64,000 bases of DNA from Micropterix aruncella (Eukaryota > Arthropoda > Insecta > Lepidoptera > Micropterigidae), in the NCBI GenBank assembly GCA_944548615.1, contig OX155952.1, positions 38,042,850-38,106,849 on the forward strand. The letters run 5' to 3'. Both the position numbers and the translations under genes were made by a program. Under the pieces are notes generated by a model. That model saw nothing but the letters and a program-made list of their open reading frames with translations. It did no database searches and had not been told where the DNA came from. Positions 34,197-47,397 of the stretch are shown here, piece after piece. Numbering within the stretch: position 1 is the stretch's first letter; every line of letters starts with the position of its first letter.

Positions 34197-34252
34197 AAAG
34201 CAAACCAGTCGACCCGCCACAGAGATCTGAGGCGGGTCGACTGGTTTGCTTT
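34197..34252. repeat. Perfect 22-bp inverted repeat at the 5' junction of a LINE
   Basis: Arms 34197-34218 and 34231-34252 are exact complements (core accagtcgacccgcc) around a 12-nt spacer. The right arm encodes part of the LINE protein (RRVDWFAFREAV), so the left arm looks like an inverted copy made at the truncation point. Confidence 0.9.
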
Positions 34253-36603
34253 TAGAGAGGCTGTCTCGCAGGTGGATTGGTCGTGCGTCCTCAACAGCCG
34301 CGACTCCATTGATTTCATGGTTGGTTACTTCTCATCTGTTCTTACAAACGTATATAATAAATTTGCGCCATTGAGAACAGTTTGTGTGAGACACTCGCCG
34401 TCGCCATGGTTAAATGACACCATAAGGGCTGCCATGGCGCTGAGGGACCGAGCTCATCGCCGCTATAAACGCAGACCGTCTGATGGGAGCAGGGAGAATT
34501 ACAGACAACTGAGAAATCGATGTAATCAGCTATGCAGGAATGCTAAAAAGTCGTTCTATACCTCTCAGATTGCTGCTTCTGGCAACAATATCTGGAGATT
34601 CCTACGTCTACTTGGTTTTGGGAAAGTCCCAAATGAGGTTCCGTCCAACATAAATATCGAGGCTTTAAACCGTCACTTCGTCACTCCTACGGTTTCCATG
34701 AGCGCCGCGCTAAAGTTGGCTACTTTAAAATTCATAGAAACGAAACCGAGGGCTCATTGGCCGGCTTTTAACTTTAACTCGATTACCTCTGCAGTTGTTG
34801 ATAAACTCCTGAGTGAAGTGAAAACAAAAGCAACTAAGAACGACGGACTAAATATTTCCCTACTACTACCGATCAAGGCTGAGGTATTGTCAGTAATTAC
34901 GCACATTATCAATCATTCCCTTACTTCGTCCACTTTTCCAGCTGAGTGGAAGCGTGCCCTTGTTGTTCCTGTATCTAAATGCTCTAATCCTTCAGCTTGC
35001 AAGGACTTTAGACCGATCTCGATTCTACCAACACTTTCTAAATTACTTGAGCGAATTGTCTTCTCACAGCTGAACGATTTCCTCGAACAACATAGCATAC
35101 TTAACCCTCTGCAGTCGGGTTTCCGCTCTAGCCACGGTACCACAACCGCTCTCACTAAAATTACTGAGGACTTCCGTGTTGCTATGGATCGCCGTCAGCT
35201 GACGGTGTTAATCCTTCTCGACTTCAGCAGTGCCTTCAACTCGGTAGATTTTGACCTTCTCTTAGCCTGCTTGCATAGTTTAAACCTATCTCCTTCAGTC
35301 ACTGCCTGGTTTTATTCCTACTTACACGGACGCGAACAACGGGTATCGGTCAAAAACTTGCTCTCGAGTTGGTCGAAAATTATCGCCGGTGTGCCCCAAG
35401 GTGGAATTTTATCACCTCTCCTTTTCTGCTTGTTTACTATCTCCATCTCTGAAAATTTGTCATGTAAATACCACCTATATGCCGACGACCTTCAACTCTA
35501 TGCTAGTTTCGCTCCCATGGATGCGGCTAGTGCTATATCCGCATTAAACTCCGATTTAAACTCGATAGCGGTATGGTCTCGTAACCATGGCCTGCTTTTT
35601 AATCCGTTAAAAACCCAAGCAATCGTCATCGGAAGTCGCTCACTCATTGCCAAGTATAAAAATAATCTCCCCCCTATCAATATCGACAACGTCGTTGTCC
35701 CTTACAGCAGTTCTGTGAACGACATGGCCTGCTTATTGATAAAAACTTATCTTGGCATCCTCAAGTAAGTGAGGTCAGTCGTAAAGTCTTTGCAAGTCTC
35801 CATTCTTTTAAACGGGTTCAGAATCTCTTACCTCTTTGTATTAAACGCCAAATGGCACAATCTTTTCTTTTACCGCTAATTAATTACGCTGATGTGGCCT
35901 ACCTAGATGCGAATGAAGAACTACTCGATAAGCTAGATAGGATTCAAAACGCGTGTATTCGCTTTGTTTATTCCCTGAAGAAATTTGATCACATATCAAA
36001 CTTTCGCAGGCAAATAGAGTGGCTACCCATTAGACGATGTCGGGAATTTCACATACTCGCCCTACTCTTCCGCTTACTACAGTCAAACTGTCCTACTTAT
36101 TTGTATAATCTCTTCTCTCCGCTATCATCCCATGGTCTTCCATTGCGCTCTCAGGAAAATCTATTACTGGCTATACCTCAGCATTCATCAACTTTCATGT
36201 CTAGGTCTTTCGCAGTGCAAGCGGCCCGTCTCTGGAATTCTGTGCCTTTACCGATAAGACAACTTGAAAACCTAAGCGGGTTTAAAAATTCTTTAAAGAG
36301 ACATTTACTCAACTTATGAATTCCCCCCTCCCCTCCCGTCTCCTTTGCTTGTCCTTATATTTCACTCCTCCCTTCAATATCGAGTTGGCATACGTTACTA
36401 ATCACTGAATTATATTTTATACTATGATGACTTTTTTATAAGTGTATTCATTTATTACTTGTAAATTAATTTGCCCACATAAACCTTCAGTCACATTAAC
36501 CCTGGCGGTATGGTCGATAGATATTGCCACTTGGCAATAGGCCCACCACATTGTATTCTTTTGTGCGTGCAATAAAGCTTTCCAAACAAACAAACAAACT
36601 TTA
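34219..36603 (+). pseudogene. CR1/L2-like LINE, nearly complete reverse transcriptase with one frameshift
   Basis: Coding begins in the inter-domain linker (RRVDWFAFREAVSQVDWSC) and runs to 35768, then in another phase to 36319. The reverse transcriptase shows FRPISILPTLSKLLERIVF, LQSGFRSSHGTTTAL, LILLDFSSAFNSVDFDLLL (first catalytic Asp), AGVPQGGILSPLLF and HLYADDLQLY (YADD). After the single shift near 35720-35735 the C-terminus reads FDHISNFRRQIEWLPIRR and ARLWNSVPLPIRQ. The apurinic endonuclease domain is missing, so the copy is 5'-truncated. The 3' UTR holds an aataaagc signal and ends in a (CAAA)n tail at 36583-36600. Only one frame break makes this the best preserved LINE in the window. 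Confidence 0.9.
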
Positions 36604-36737
36604 AAAGGGATATTATCGCAGTTTAACATTTATGTTAGTTGACATCGGCGTAAAGCAGAATGGCAAAATATTTCGTTTCAACACTGATTTTAATAAATAA
36701 ATTAACTTCAGAGACATGTCGGGAAATACTACTCTGT

Positions 36738-37593
36738 TATAGTTGCTGCGGCTTGACCACCATATCACTCAGCTCATTGGGGGTCACGGTGAGCTCAAAG
36801 CCAAGTTATTTGACCTTGGACTCAACGACGATCCCTGGTGCTCGTGTGGCACTGGTCGCCAGACGGCCGAACACATCGTTTGGACATGCCCCAAGCTCGA
36901 CGCCGCACGGGCGGAAATGTTGTTTGTGGTTGGTTCGTGCGTCGGCAGTCTGCCGGTTTGGTATGCGGACTTGGTAAGTTGTAGGGTTTGCTTTGCTGCG
37001 TTTCGCGAGTTTGTGGATCACTGGGTGTCCCTCTGGGAGGATCTGAGGCAGAGGGGCTATCATCCTCCGGGGAAGGGCCCCCCCTCTTAGCGGTGCGAGC
37101 CGTGGGCTGCTTCATCATCCGAAGTCGCCCGTACTGTATCGTCCCTAATCGCCCCTGTGGGTGCGTGCCCTTTCACAGGATCCCGGTCGTCGACGTCTCC
37201 GACAACGCCCCTGCCGTTTGCTGCCCGTTTTTATTTTATTTTTTTTCGACACGCCGCATGGAGCATACCTTCCACCGCCTAATCATTGAAATAAAAATAA
37301 TATATTATACTATATAAATAATAAAATATGTTACCGCTTTGTCGCCTAGTTTAGTTTAGTAATTAAGTAATAATTGTAAACATTTTGAAGTTTAAATAAA
37401 CGGTTTACGGGGTGCCGGCGGGGGCTGAAGCCCGGAGAATCCTTTCTAAGGTCTCCGTTCGCTCACCCTTCACGCGCCACCCTTCCAGCACGCTTGAGGT
37501 TGTCGTTGCATGACATCCTGGGCAGATAAAACGACCCACGTCGTTAGAACTGCCCGGGTGGTGGGCGGGGTTTTTCAACCCTCGCCTGTCGCC
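36738..37593 (+). pseudogene. R1-clade LINE, 3' end, copy 2
   Basis: Reads LRLDHHITQLIGGHGELKAK, then the zinc knuckle CSCGTGRQTAEHIVWTCP, and ends at a stop at 37088-37090. It matches the copy at 14341-15634 codon by codon, but is truncated further downstream (it starts at the GGHGE block). The 3' UTR shares the final hairpin and stops at the same words (ctgtcgcc), with no poly(A). Confidence 0.85.
37517..37558 (+). promoter_or_regulatory. Conserved 3' UTR hairpin of the R1-clade LINE, copy 2
   Basis: The outer stem cctgggcag pairs with ctgcccggg through one G-U pair. The inner stem aacgac pairs with gtcgtt across ccac. The fold matches 15559-15600 while loop bases differ. Confidence 0.7.
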
Positions 37594-37621
37594 GCGTAAA
37601 TATTAAATGTTATAGTTGGAG

Positions 37622-38805
37622 GGGAGCTAATGGGACCAGTGCAATTAGCCCAATATGACTCATGTATCGCACCTGTTTACCATAGGTGTGACAGACAGCC
37701 CTCTATGCAGAGGATGCATGGAGGAAGAAGAAACGCCACAGCATGTGCTCATGGAATGCAGGAGCGTGGTGGCAGAGCAACGAGCAAAAATACTACAATA
37801 TCCAGCATCTGTCCCGGAGGCCTGTAGCAACCCAAACAGGCTGCTAACCTTCTGGGTCAGCCTGGGTTGGCTGGAGTAACATAAAAAGAAACATGAGCCA
37901 CGCACAACGGCCCAATCAAGAGGCCAAGTGCGGGGAAAAGCCCAGATAAACTAAACTAAACTATGACCCATGTGTCGGTAGCCTCCTAGAGTTCGAGCCC
38001 GGGTAGGACTCCTGTGCTCTTTATGGGACTGTTTCCCCTGGGAATCGTTCTTCGGGCGCTCCTGGACGGTCTGCTTACCATGCGGTGATATCCAATCGAT
38101 TGTGCATTCCGACAGATAACCGGGAGAAACGACTTTGTTTTATATAGAGTGGGAGCAGCTGCTTACCGAATGACTGCCGCTCTGGAAACGACAATTGGCC
38201 ACCCGATCCTGAGCGAAATACGGGCAAAGGACGCCATAGTCCGCGATAATTCGAACTGAATCGCCGCTTACTAGCTAACGGTTCCGCGATACTTGGACTC
38301 GATGACCTGTTTTTTTTTACCTTAGGTCGGCTGAACTCACGGTTGATCTTCGATCCGGTAGCCTCCTCAAAGAGGGACTTACCTAGAAAGTACTCGGCTT
38401 TGTCTTGGACCGATCTGGGGGAATAGCTCGGTCGATGCTGGGCGGTTTGCCAATCAACTATGCACTCCGGCGAATAACAGGGGGGGGGGGGTCTGGAAAC
38501 AATCCGCAATAAATTCAAACTTAATACTAACATCAGGCAGAGGCCGCGCAAGCCACTTCGGAACTGGGACTAAACTGGTACTTAAATGAAAAAATCCGTT
38601 CAAATCTGCCGTTCAAAGAGAGCGATGTCGGCCCGTTGGGTCCACTTACCAGTGCTTAGCGGTAAGACGTTTGATCTTACGAGTTTGTCGGGGATTAGAG
38701 AGTGGACTGTCCTTTGTCCGTTTACGTTTACTTCATAGGAGATAGAACGACCTACTGCCGTCAAAACTCCCTGGAGTGACAGTTTCGACCGTTGTGTTTG
38801 ACGCC
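37622..38805. mobile_element. Repeat A retroposon, copy 2, rearranged and interrupted
   Basis: Starts with gagctaatgggacc, is broken at 37666-37962 by a small LINE end, and resumes with atgacccatgt and the words gtaggactcct, ctggacggtctgc and tggaaacgac. A second partial pass (gctgggcggtttgcc and a G run at 38482-38493) follows at 38330-38580. The normal 3' side (gagtggactgt, gtgacagtttcgaccgttg) ends near 38805. It is clearly older or more damaged than the other copies. Confidence 0.65.
37666..37962 (+). pseudogene. LINE 3' end nested in repeat A
   Basis: An insert of about 297 bp with the frame HLFTIGVTDSPLCRGCMEEE, a C-terminal zinc knuckle (C-x2-C-x8-H-x4-C), ending LTFWVSLGWLE and a stop at 37879. 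The tail is (CTAAA)n. It is flanked by atgactcatgt (37655-37665) and atgacccatgt (37963-37973), an 11-bp target duplication with one mismatch, in repeat A sequence. The knuckle layout is that of I/R1/LOA-type LINE ends. Confidence 0.75.
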
Positions 38806-38997
38806 ACCAATTATTAAAAATAATAGTCTCTTATGACTTTCAATTCAACCAATTTTGTAGGTCACCAAAGACTGTCACAAGAGTTTAAATTACGATGCAT
38901 GTAAACAAATCATTGTACTAATGAATATTGAAGTATCCGAACTCAAAAAGAAGAAAGAATTCTTTTGACGCCACCAATTATTAAAAATAATAGTCTC
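38797..38997. repeat. Perfect 34-bp direct repeat, 167 bp apart
   Basis: Copies at 38797-38830 and 38964-38997 begin tttgacgccaccaattatt and end aataatagtctc, with no differences. The 133 bp between them are AT-rich and non-coding. The first copy touches the right edge of repeat A. Confidence 0.9.
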
Positions 38998-40190
38998 ATA
39001 TATTATGTATTGTAGAACCATATTAGTCTCTATTTCATGACAATTTACCTGATTAGTATTTTTAACTATATCATGTCAAATATTTTTTGATTTTCCGATT
39101 GGTTTTGTAGTTTTAAGTGTCTCATAATATTATTATAGGTTTTGCGGTAAGACTCTTCGGAAACTTTTAGTATGGATTATTTTAATATTAAGTACTAAAA
39201 TTTAACATCGATATATCTACTAAAATTTATCATCCATTCCGTAATCACTGGTTTTGTTCATTGAATTTTTAATCATAATTTTTAATATCGTGTATCCAAA
39301 GAATAGTGCATCAATGTCTAAACAACTATGTGTAAGGTTTTACGTACGAATAAAGCGTTTAATTATTATTATTAATAATAAGAATAACAATAAACTTGAT
39401 TTGATTTGATCTTTATATTTGTAGGAAATAAAAATTTCCAGGAATTCCTCCGAAACAAGAGACACCGTTAGAGTCGTTGTGTTTGGTCATAATGCTACTA
39501 CTTTTAAGGATATTCATCGAGACAAAAGAAGATGATTCTTATTTGTTGCAATTTTGAAATAAGCCCAGAAAAAAACTTTCACTCCTCCTGTATAGAAGGT
39601 GTTGCCCTCTCAACGACTATACGTCGATCGAACTAGCAAGGGCTGACGATAAACTCATCTATAATTCAAAACAGACTACCAGGCTGTATAATTCAATACA
39701 CATATGATTGCTATTTCTCAGCCATATACATTTTAACCATAGTTAAGCGATATTCGCCAAGTAACTATTCAAATTAATTAAACCAAATGAGATTGATAGT
39801 ATCTACATTTGAAAAACCCGTACAAATATTATACACGTGTAAATAACTATATAACAACACAGTCATCTACAATTAACATATTCTTTAATCTCTCATTTAC
39901 TTATATACTTATTATGCAACACCACAGTAGCCGTATTTATATGTATATATTCACTATACGACGTATAGTGTATTATATATCTATATATCCATATACCATC
40001 GTCTCACTCCTTCTTCCTAATCTCTTCCAATTCTCTGCCTTTCTCAGCGACTATCGATGTATAAACCCATTATTTGATTTGAAATTGATTTTGAAATTAA
40101 ATATTCTAATAATTCTAAAAAACAGTATTTATCGCAGGAAATGATTATCGGCCGAATGTTTTTTTCTTCTCTCTATACCATGCTTAAATT
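38998..40190. other. No gene recognised
   Basis: AT-rich. The 111-codon frame at 39809-40144 is Ile/Tyr/Asn-rich, as expected by chance. Confidence 0.55.
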
Positions 40191-40250
40191 CAGTGTTTTT
40201 CAACCTTTTTTAGATCGCGACCAAGGGGGTTGCGATCTAAAAAAGTGGCG
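40191..40250 (+). mobile_element. hAT-like terminal end (solo)
   Basis: Begins cagtgtttttcaacc, which is the usual start of Charlie-type hAT ends. A 13-bp hairpin (ttttttagatcgc) with spacer gaccaagggggtt follows. No matching opposite end was found downstream, so it is a fragment at best. Confidence 0.45.
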
Positions 40251-41053
40251 CGTTTGGTAAAATCAAGAATAAACTCATTTAGTTCTCTCGACCCCTCTTA
40301 GTCTCCACAGCTTTAACTATAAGCATCCAATACCTTTTTGTTAAAACATTGGCGAAAACTACAATAATTTTTAATATTTTTCACTTTCGAAGCTGTTCTT
40401 AACTGTTTCCATCTTAGATCAATAAAATGTTTTGTAAAAACAATAGCAAAACATATAACAAATATGGCTCCCTTCCGAAGCTATATTATATAAATAAAGA
40501 TTTAGTAACATTTTACATTTTTATTTTTAGATAGTCTGCGACATACTGACATACTATATGTTATCCAAAATTTATAAAATAAATAAATAATCGAAGGAGA
40601 CAGATTACCTCGCATTTTAGTCGTATTCAAAGACCGCATTGGTAAAAATATAAATAATTTTAATCCGATTGAAATGTACGGCCTGATGTACCTAATGATA
40701 AAAACTGCAACCTCCCTTTGAGAGGTGGGAAAATGGATACTCGACGCCTCTGGGATGCCATCGGCCAGCGAATTGTAAAATGTTACCCGGCGGAATGGAG
40801 TAGGTAGGCGCCGCGGCGGGCGACGGGTGGGCGACGAAGCGGGGCGGAATTAATGCTCGGCCGTGCGCATTTCGCGTCCGCGGCCGAAATAAAACAATCG
40901 GCCATGCTGCAAATAACCATACGCGCGGCTTTCGCCTGTTTACAAAGCATTACCCGTATAATTTGCGTTAGTCACGTGCGTTTTATATAAATTTTATTTG
41001 TAACGAGCGCGCTGCATTCGCACCGAGCGCCTGGCGCCACGCGGCGGTTCTGC
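40251..41053. other. No gene recognised; GC-rich patch
   Basis: AT-rich to 40740. Then a markedly CpG-rich stretch at 40780-41053 with words such as ggcggaattaatgctcggcc and ctgcaaataacc but no long open frame. It could be a conserved non-coding element, which the sequence alone cannot show. Confidence 0.4.
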
Positions 41054-42140
41054 CGTCGCGAAGAATAGCGGTTCCGGTACAGTAATTACTTTATGGGGTT
41101 CTTAACTTGCCAGAAAGAGCTTACAAACCCTAATACAATATGGCTAAAAGTAACATAATAATTTATGTGACGGGGATACATGATTTTCTGATAGGATTTG
41201 CACTCGTACTTTTTGCCAATAATTGAACTCACACGGTGGATTTACACATTGATAAATCTTTACTGTCATAGTCGCGAAGAATAGCGGTTACGGTTCAGAT
41301 ACTACTTTATGGGGTTATAACTTGCCAGAAAAGAGCTTACAAAATTTATTAGGCAAAGTATGGGTAAAAGTAACATAATAATTTATGTGACGGAGGTACA
41401 GGATTTTCTGGTAGGATTTGCACTCGTACTTTTCGCCAATATTGAAATTCACACGATGCAATTACACATTGATAAATCTTTATTGTCACAGTCGCGAAGA
41501 ATAGCGGTTACGGTACAGATACTACTTTATGGGGTTCTTAACTTGCTAGTAAAGAACTTACAAATTTTAATACGATATCGGTAAAAGTAACATAATAATT
41601 TGTGTGACGGAGATACATGATTTTCTGCTAGGATTTGCACTCGTACTTTGAGCCAATATTGGAACTCACACGATGCAATTACACATTGATAAATCTTGTC
41701 ACAGTCGCGAAGAATAGCGGTTACGGTACAGATACTACTTTATGGGGTTCTTTACTTTCCAGTAAAGACAAACTTACAAACTTTAATACGATATGGATAA
41801 AAGTAACATAATAATTTATGTGACGGAGGTACATGATTTTCTGGTAGGATTTGCACTCGTACTTTTCGCCAATATTGGAACTCACACGATGCAATTACAC
41901 ATTGATAACTCTTTATCGCCACAGTTACAAAGAATAGCGATTACGGTACAGTAATTACTTTATGGGGTTCTTAACTTGCCAAAAAAAAATACACTCTAAT
42001 AAGACATGGTTAAAGTAACATAACGATTTATGACGGATACACGCGATTTTCTGCCAGAATTTGCAAAAGCAGTGGGTGGGCGTTAATCGTACTTTTATCA
42101 AACATTGAAACTCGAACTATGCAATTGCACATTGATTTTA
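41054..42140. repeat. Five-copy ~217-bp satellite array
   Basis: Units start at 41054, 41271, 41491, 41704 and 41924 with gtcgcgaagaatagcgg or a close form. They share ctttatggggttcttaactt, gtaacataataattt and gcaattacacattgataaat. Copies 1 and 5 read cagtaattac where copies 2-4 read cagatactac, so the inner copies are closer to each other. It is non-coding. Confidence 0.95.
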
Positions 42141-42249
42141 TCCGTTACTTATATATTTATTATTAATAAGAAACTCTTTATTCGCACATAAACAAATTAA
42201 AATACAAAAAAGGCGAGCTTTATGCAGCAAGGCATAAAGATAAATATGA

Positions 42250-43140
42250 TACAACTCTAAACAAGATAAAAACGAATTTGCTGCGTGAAATTTGCAGAAC
42301 CTAACATTCCGGCGATGGTTCAACCGCCGTTGTCCAGGATAGTCTGAAGCGCCGCCAATCCGTTGTTCCGCAGGTAGCCAGCAAACCGCTTCGACTATGC
42401 AGATTATAACGCTGGTTTAACGCGGGGCTGCTGGTTTAACGCGGGCGAATTTTTAAAATCCGCCTTGCACACAACACTCATTGTATCTTTGTTTCGACCC
42501 TGCGATTGGTGATGGTCAATAAGAACATCGTAGTAGTAGTAGTAGAGTGTTTAAAACCGTCGTCTCTATTGAAGTTCGGGGTTCTTCTTCTTTTAATGGC
42601 TTCCCGGATCATGCGGGGAAAGTAAAATTATTCTTCGGGTAGCACAATGGGGTATTAAAACTGCACCTAGTGGTTAGTTCCACTATCCAATATGTGTTCA
42701 TAGATTGCCGATTTTTCTCACTGAACGTTTTTAACAGCTTTGTTGTGTTCTACCAGTCCAGTGGCAATGCGCCGCTTCGTTTGTCCGACGTAGGATAAAC
42801 CAAAGCTGCACTCGATTTTATACACACCCGGGGTTTGCAGTGGTATCACAATGGTCAAATATAATTTTTGCACGGAAGGTCTAACGCCTTAACAGGTCAT
42901 AGAGATCGACCTATATTTTGTGTCGGTTGAAGATTTGTGTCGGTTTATGTCTAATTTGTAAACCATCTTATTTATTCGATTTGTCACGTCCTTGACGTAT
43001 AATCAGAATGCTCGTGATCTATGCGGTTTCTGAGTTTCATATGTATTGGGTCGTGTGCGTGTCTCATACATGCGTGAACCTAACATCGTTTTTTTTCTTA
43101 TTTATAATGTCAAACAACCGCGATAGTCTTCAATTTCATA
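42250..43140 (-). mobile_element. Penelope-like element relic
   Basis: From high to low coordinates on the minus strand: an end word (complement of tgtcaaacaaccgcgatag) at 43107-43126, a decayed C-terminal coding stretch with a GIY-YIG domain, then a terminal repeat (42250-42650). That repeat matches the element at 6905-7487 (cttcaatagagacga, catgatccgggaagccat). A (GTA)5 run lies at 42529-42545. This copy explains what the non-coding copies at 6905 and 61040 are. Confidence 0.8.
42668..42996 (-). pseudogene. Penelope-type GIY-YIG endonuclease domain, broken
   Basis: Reads KDVTNRINKMVYKLDINRH, then after a shift PLQTPGVYKIECSFGLSYVG continuing QTKRRIATGLVEHNKA. GVY and YVG stand for the two conserved GIY-YIG parts, and the Arg of QTKRR fits the family's catalytic Arg region. 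A stop at about 42722 and at least one frameshift disable it. In Penelope elements this domain nicks the target during insertion. The upstream reverse transcriptase is absent. Confidence 0.85.
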
Positions 43141-43249
43141 TCTTACAGCTAACCTAATCACAGTGCAGTAGTATATGCGCACGTTGTGGAAATAAAGAAA
43201 GATAAGCTGGTCTGCATGGAATACAAATTACTATACCTATAAACTAAGA

Positions 43250-43690
43250 ATGTCCGAGGATAAAAAAATGGGAAAGGAGAGAGAGAGAGAAAGGGAAGAA
43301 CTGATTACTTCTTCGAAATGTAATACTTTTTGAGGTGAGTATTGAATCGTACATAATGGCAAGTTTCGTATATTCGCTGAAAGATCGTTACAACGTCTTG
43401 CACCATAGACACAGAAGGAGTAGGAGTATAAATCAGTATTATGACAAGGAATGTTGAGTAAATTGACAGATTCTGTTTGAAGTCCGAGACCCTGGGAACT
43501 TAATGGTACGAAAAGCTCGCGGAGGTAGGATAGTTTTGATTAGGAGAGTACACGATACACGAGAGCAAGTTTATGAATATTTCTCCTTTGGCGTACCGGC
43601 AACCACTTTAGCTGTGTTCTATATTCGGACACGTGATCAAACTTACGCAGACCGAAGTTTTATTGCATTGTCTTTTTACAAAAGTGTACA
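43250..43690 (-). pseudogene. CR1/L2-like LINE C-terminal relic
   Basis: Reads LRKFDHVSEYRTQLKWLPVR, then NIHKLALVYRVLS, stop, YLRELFVPLSSQGLGLQTES and GARRCNDLSANIRNLPLCTI. The blocks match, in order, the LINE at 34219-36319 (KKFDHISNFRRQIEWLPIRR, LSSHGLPLRS, ARLWNSVPLPIRQ). Repeat A (43697-44394) is inserted at its upstream side. Confidence 0.75.
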
Positions 43691-43696
43691 CGTAAT

Positions 43697-44394
43697 GGCT
43701 CCTTAGGGAGCCAATGGGTCCTGTTGCAGTTTGGCCACCAGACCCATGCGTTCAGGGTCGACAAACTCAGGAATCAACAGCCATCCTGCGGCTTCCACGT
43801 AGAAGTGCGAGGGTAGGACTCTGGCCTGCGGGCCAGTTTTCCCTAGGATTCATCCTTCGGGTGCACCTGGACGGTTTGCGCATTGTGCGGCGTCACCCAA
43901 TCAATTGTGCATTCTGATCGACAGTCGAAGAAGTCTGGAAACTGTCTCCTATAGAGCGTGGGTAGTTTTTCACCTTACGGCAACTGCTCTTGAAACGACC
44001 AATCGGCTAACCGATACCGGGTGAATAGCCAGGCAAAGGATGCCCTGGTCTGCGAAAGATTCGGTAGGCACCGTATAACCGCTACGTAAGGGAGAGAACC
44101 GCGCAAGCGACCTTGAACCTGTAACCAGTCGGGAGACCAGAGTAATCTGGTTGCAACTGTCGTCACGAGTGTCGGCTCGCTGAGGCTAAGGAAGCGAGTG
44201 TCGGTCCGCTGGGGTATTGACCTGGTTATCTCGCGGTAAGGCATTGCCTTCTTACGGGCGTGTGGCGTAACTAGACGGTGGACTGTTATGTCCAAGTCTT
44301 CTGCGCTCACGTCACGGAAGACAGAACGATCTAATATCGTTAAATCTTTCTGAGGTGACGGGTACGCCCATTGTAGTCGACAGATCTAGTTGTT
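43697..44394. mobile_element. Repeat A retroposon, copy 3
   Basis: A complete copy of about 698 bp, from ggctccttagggagccaatg to gacagatctagttgtt. It is flanked by cacgtaat at 43689-43696 and 44395-44402. The left end forms a small palindrome (ggctcc/ggagcc). A 111-codon minus frame (43975-44310) is open here but has stops in other copies, so I do not call it a gene. Confidence 0.8.
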
Positions 44395-44896
<502 letters not shown>

Positions 44897-45068
44897 ATAA
44901 GGTTTTGTAAATAATCCGTTCATAGGATGATGATTCGCAGTAAAATAAAATTAGTAAACGCCACTTGAATAGCAGCGAAGGAAATCCCAGCTTGGATTGG
45001 GAAACGCTTATGTTTGAATGAGATATACTTACGGATGTGCACGACTTTCGATTGTGCATGTTAGTTTA

Positions 45069-47017
<1,949 letters not shown>

Positions 47018-47256
47018 ATGTGCGCAACTTTTAATCGGTGAATGATCACCTTTCATCCACCCATCTCAAAAACCAAGCTCAAGTGGTTTATAAAAATAAA
47101 ATCTCTCCAAAATAAAATCTATACATTATTTGAAAAGATGTTGAAAAGTTGCTTTGCTCTTTACCAGGCATTCATTAAATTAAAATAAAAAATTTGGTAT
47201 GCTCCTTTATATTTGAGAAGAACTAAAACTTTCATTGTGGATTGAGAAGTTGATAC

Positions 47257-47267
47257 ATGTGTGTGTT

Positions 47268-47308
<41 letters not shown>

Positions 47309-47397
47309 GTGTGGGTGTGTATATGTGAGGGTGTGTGTGTGTGTGTGTAGCTGTGTATGTCTCTCTCTCTCTCTCTCTGAGTGTGGGTTAGTGTGTT
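47257..47397. repeat. Compound (GT)n / (CT)n microsatellite
   Basis: GT-rich runs broken by gaggg and tata, then a (TC) run at about 47360-47378. The Thr-His minus frame over it is an artefact. Confidence 0.95.
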
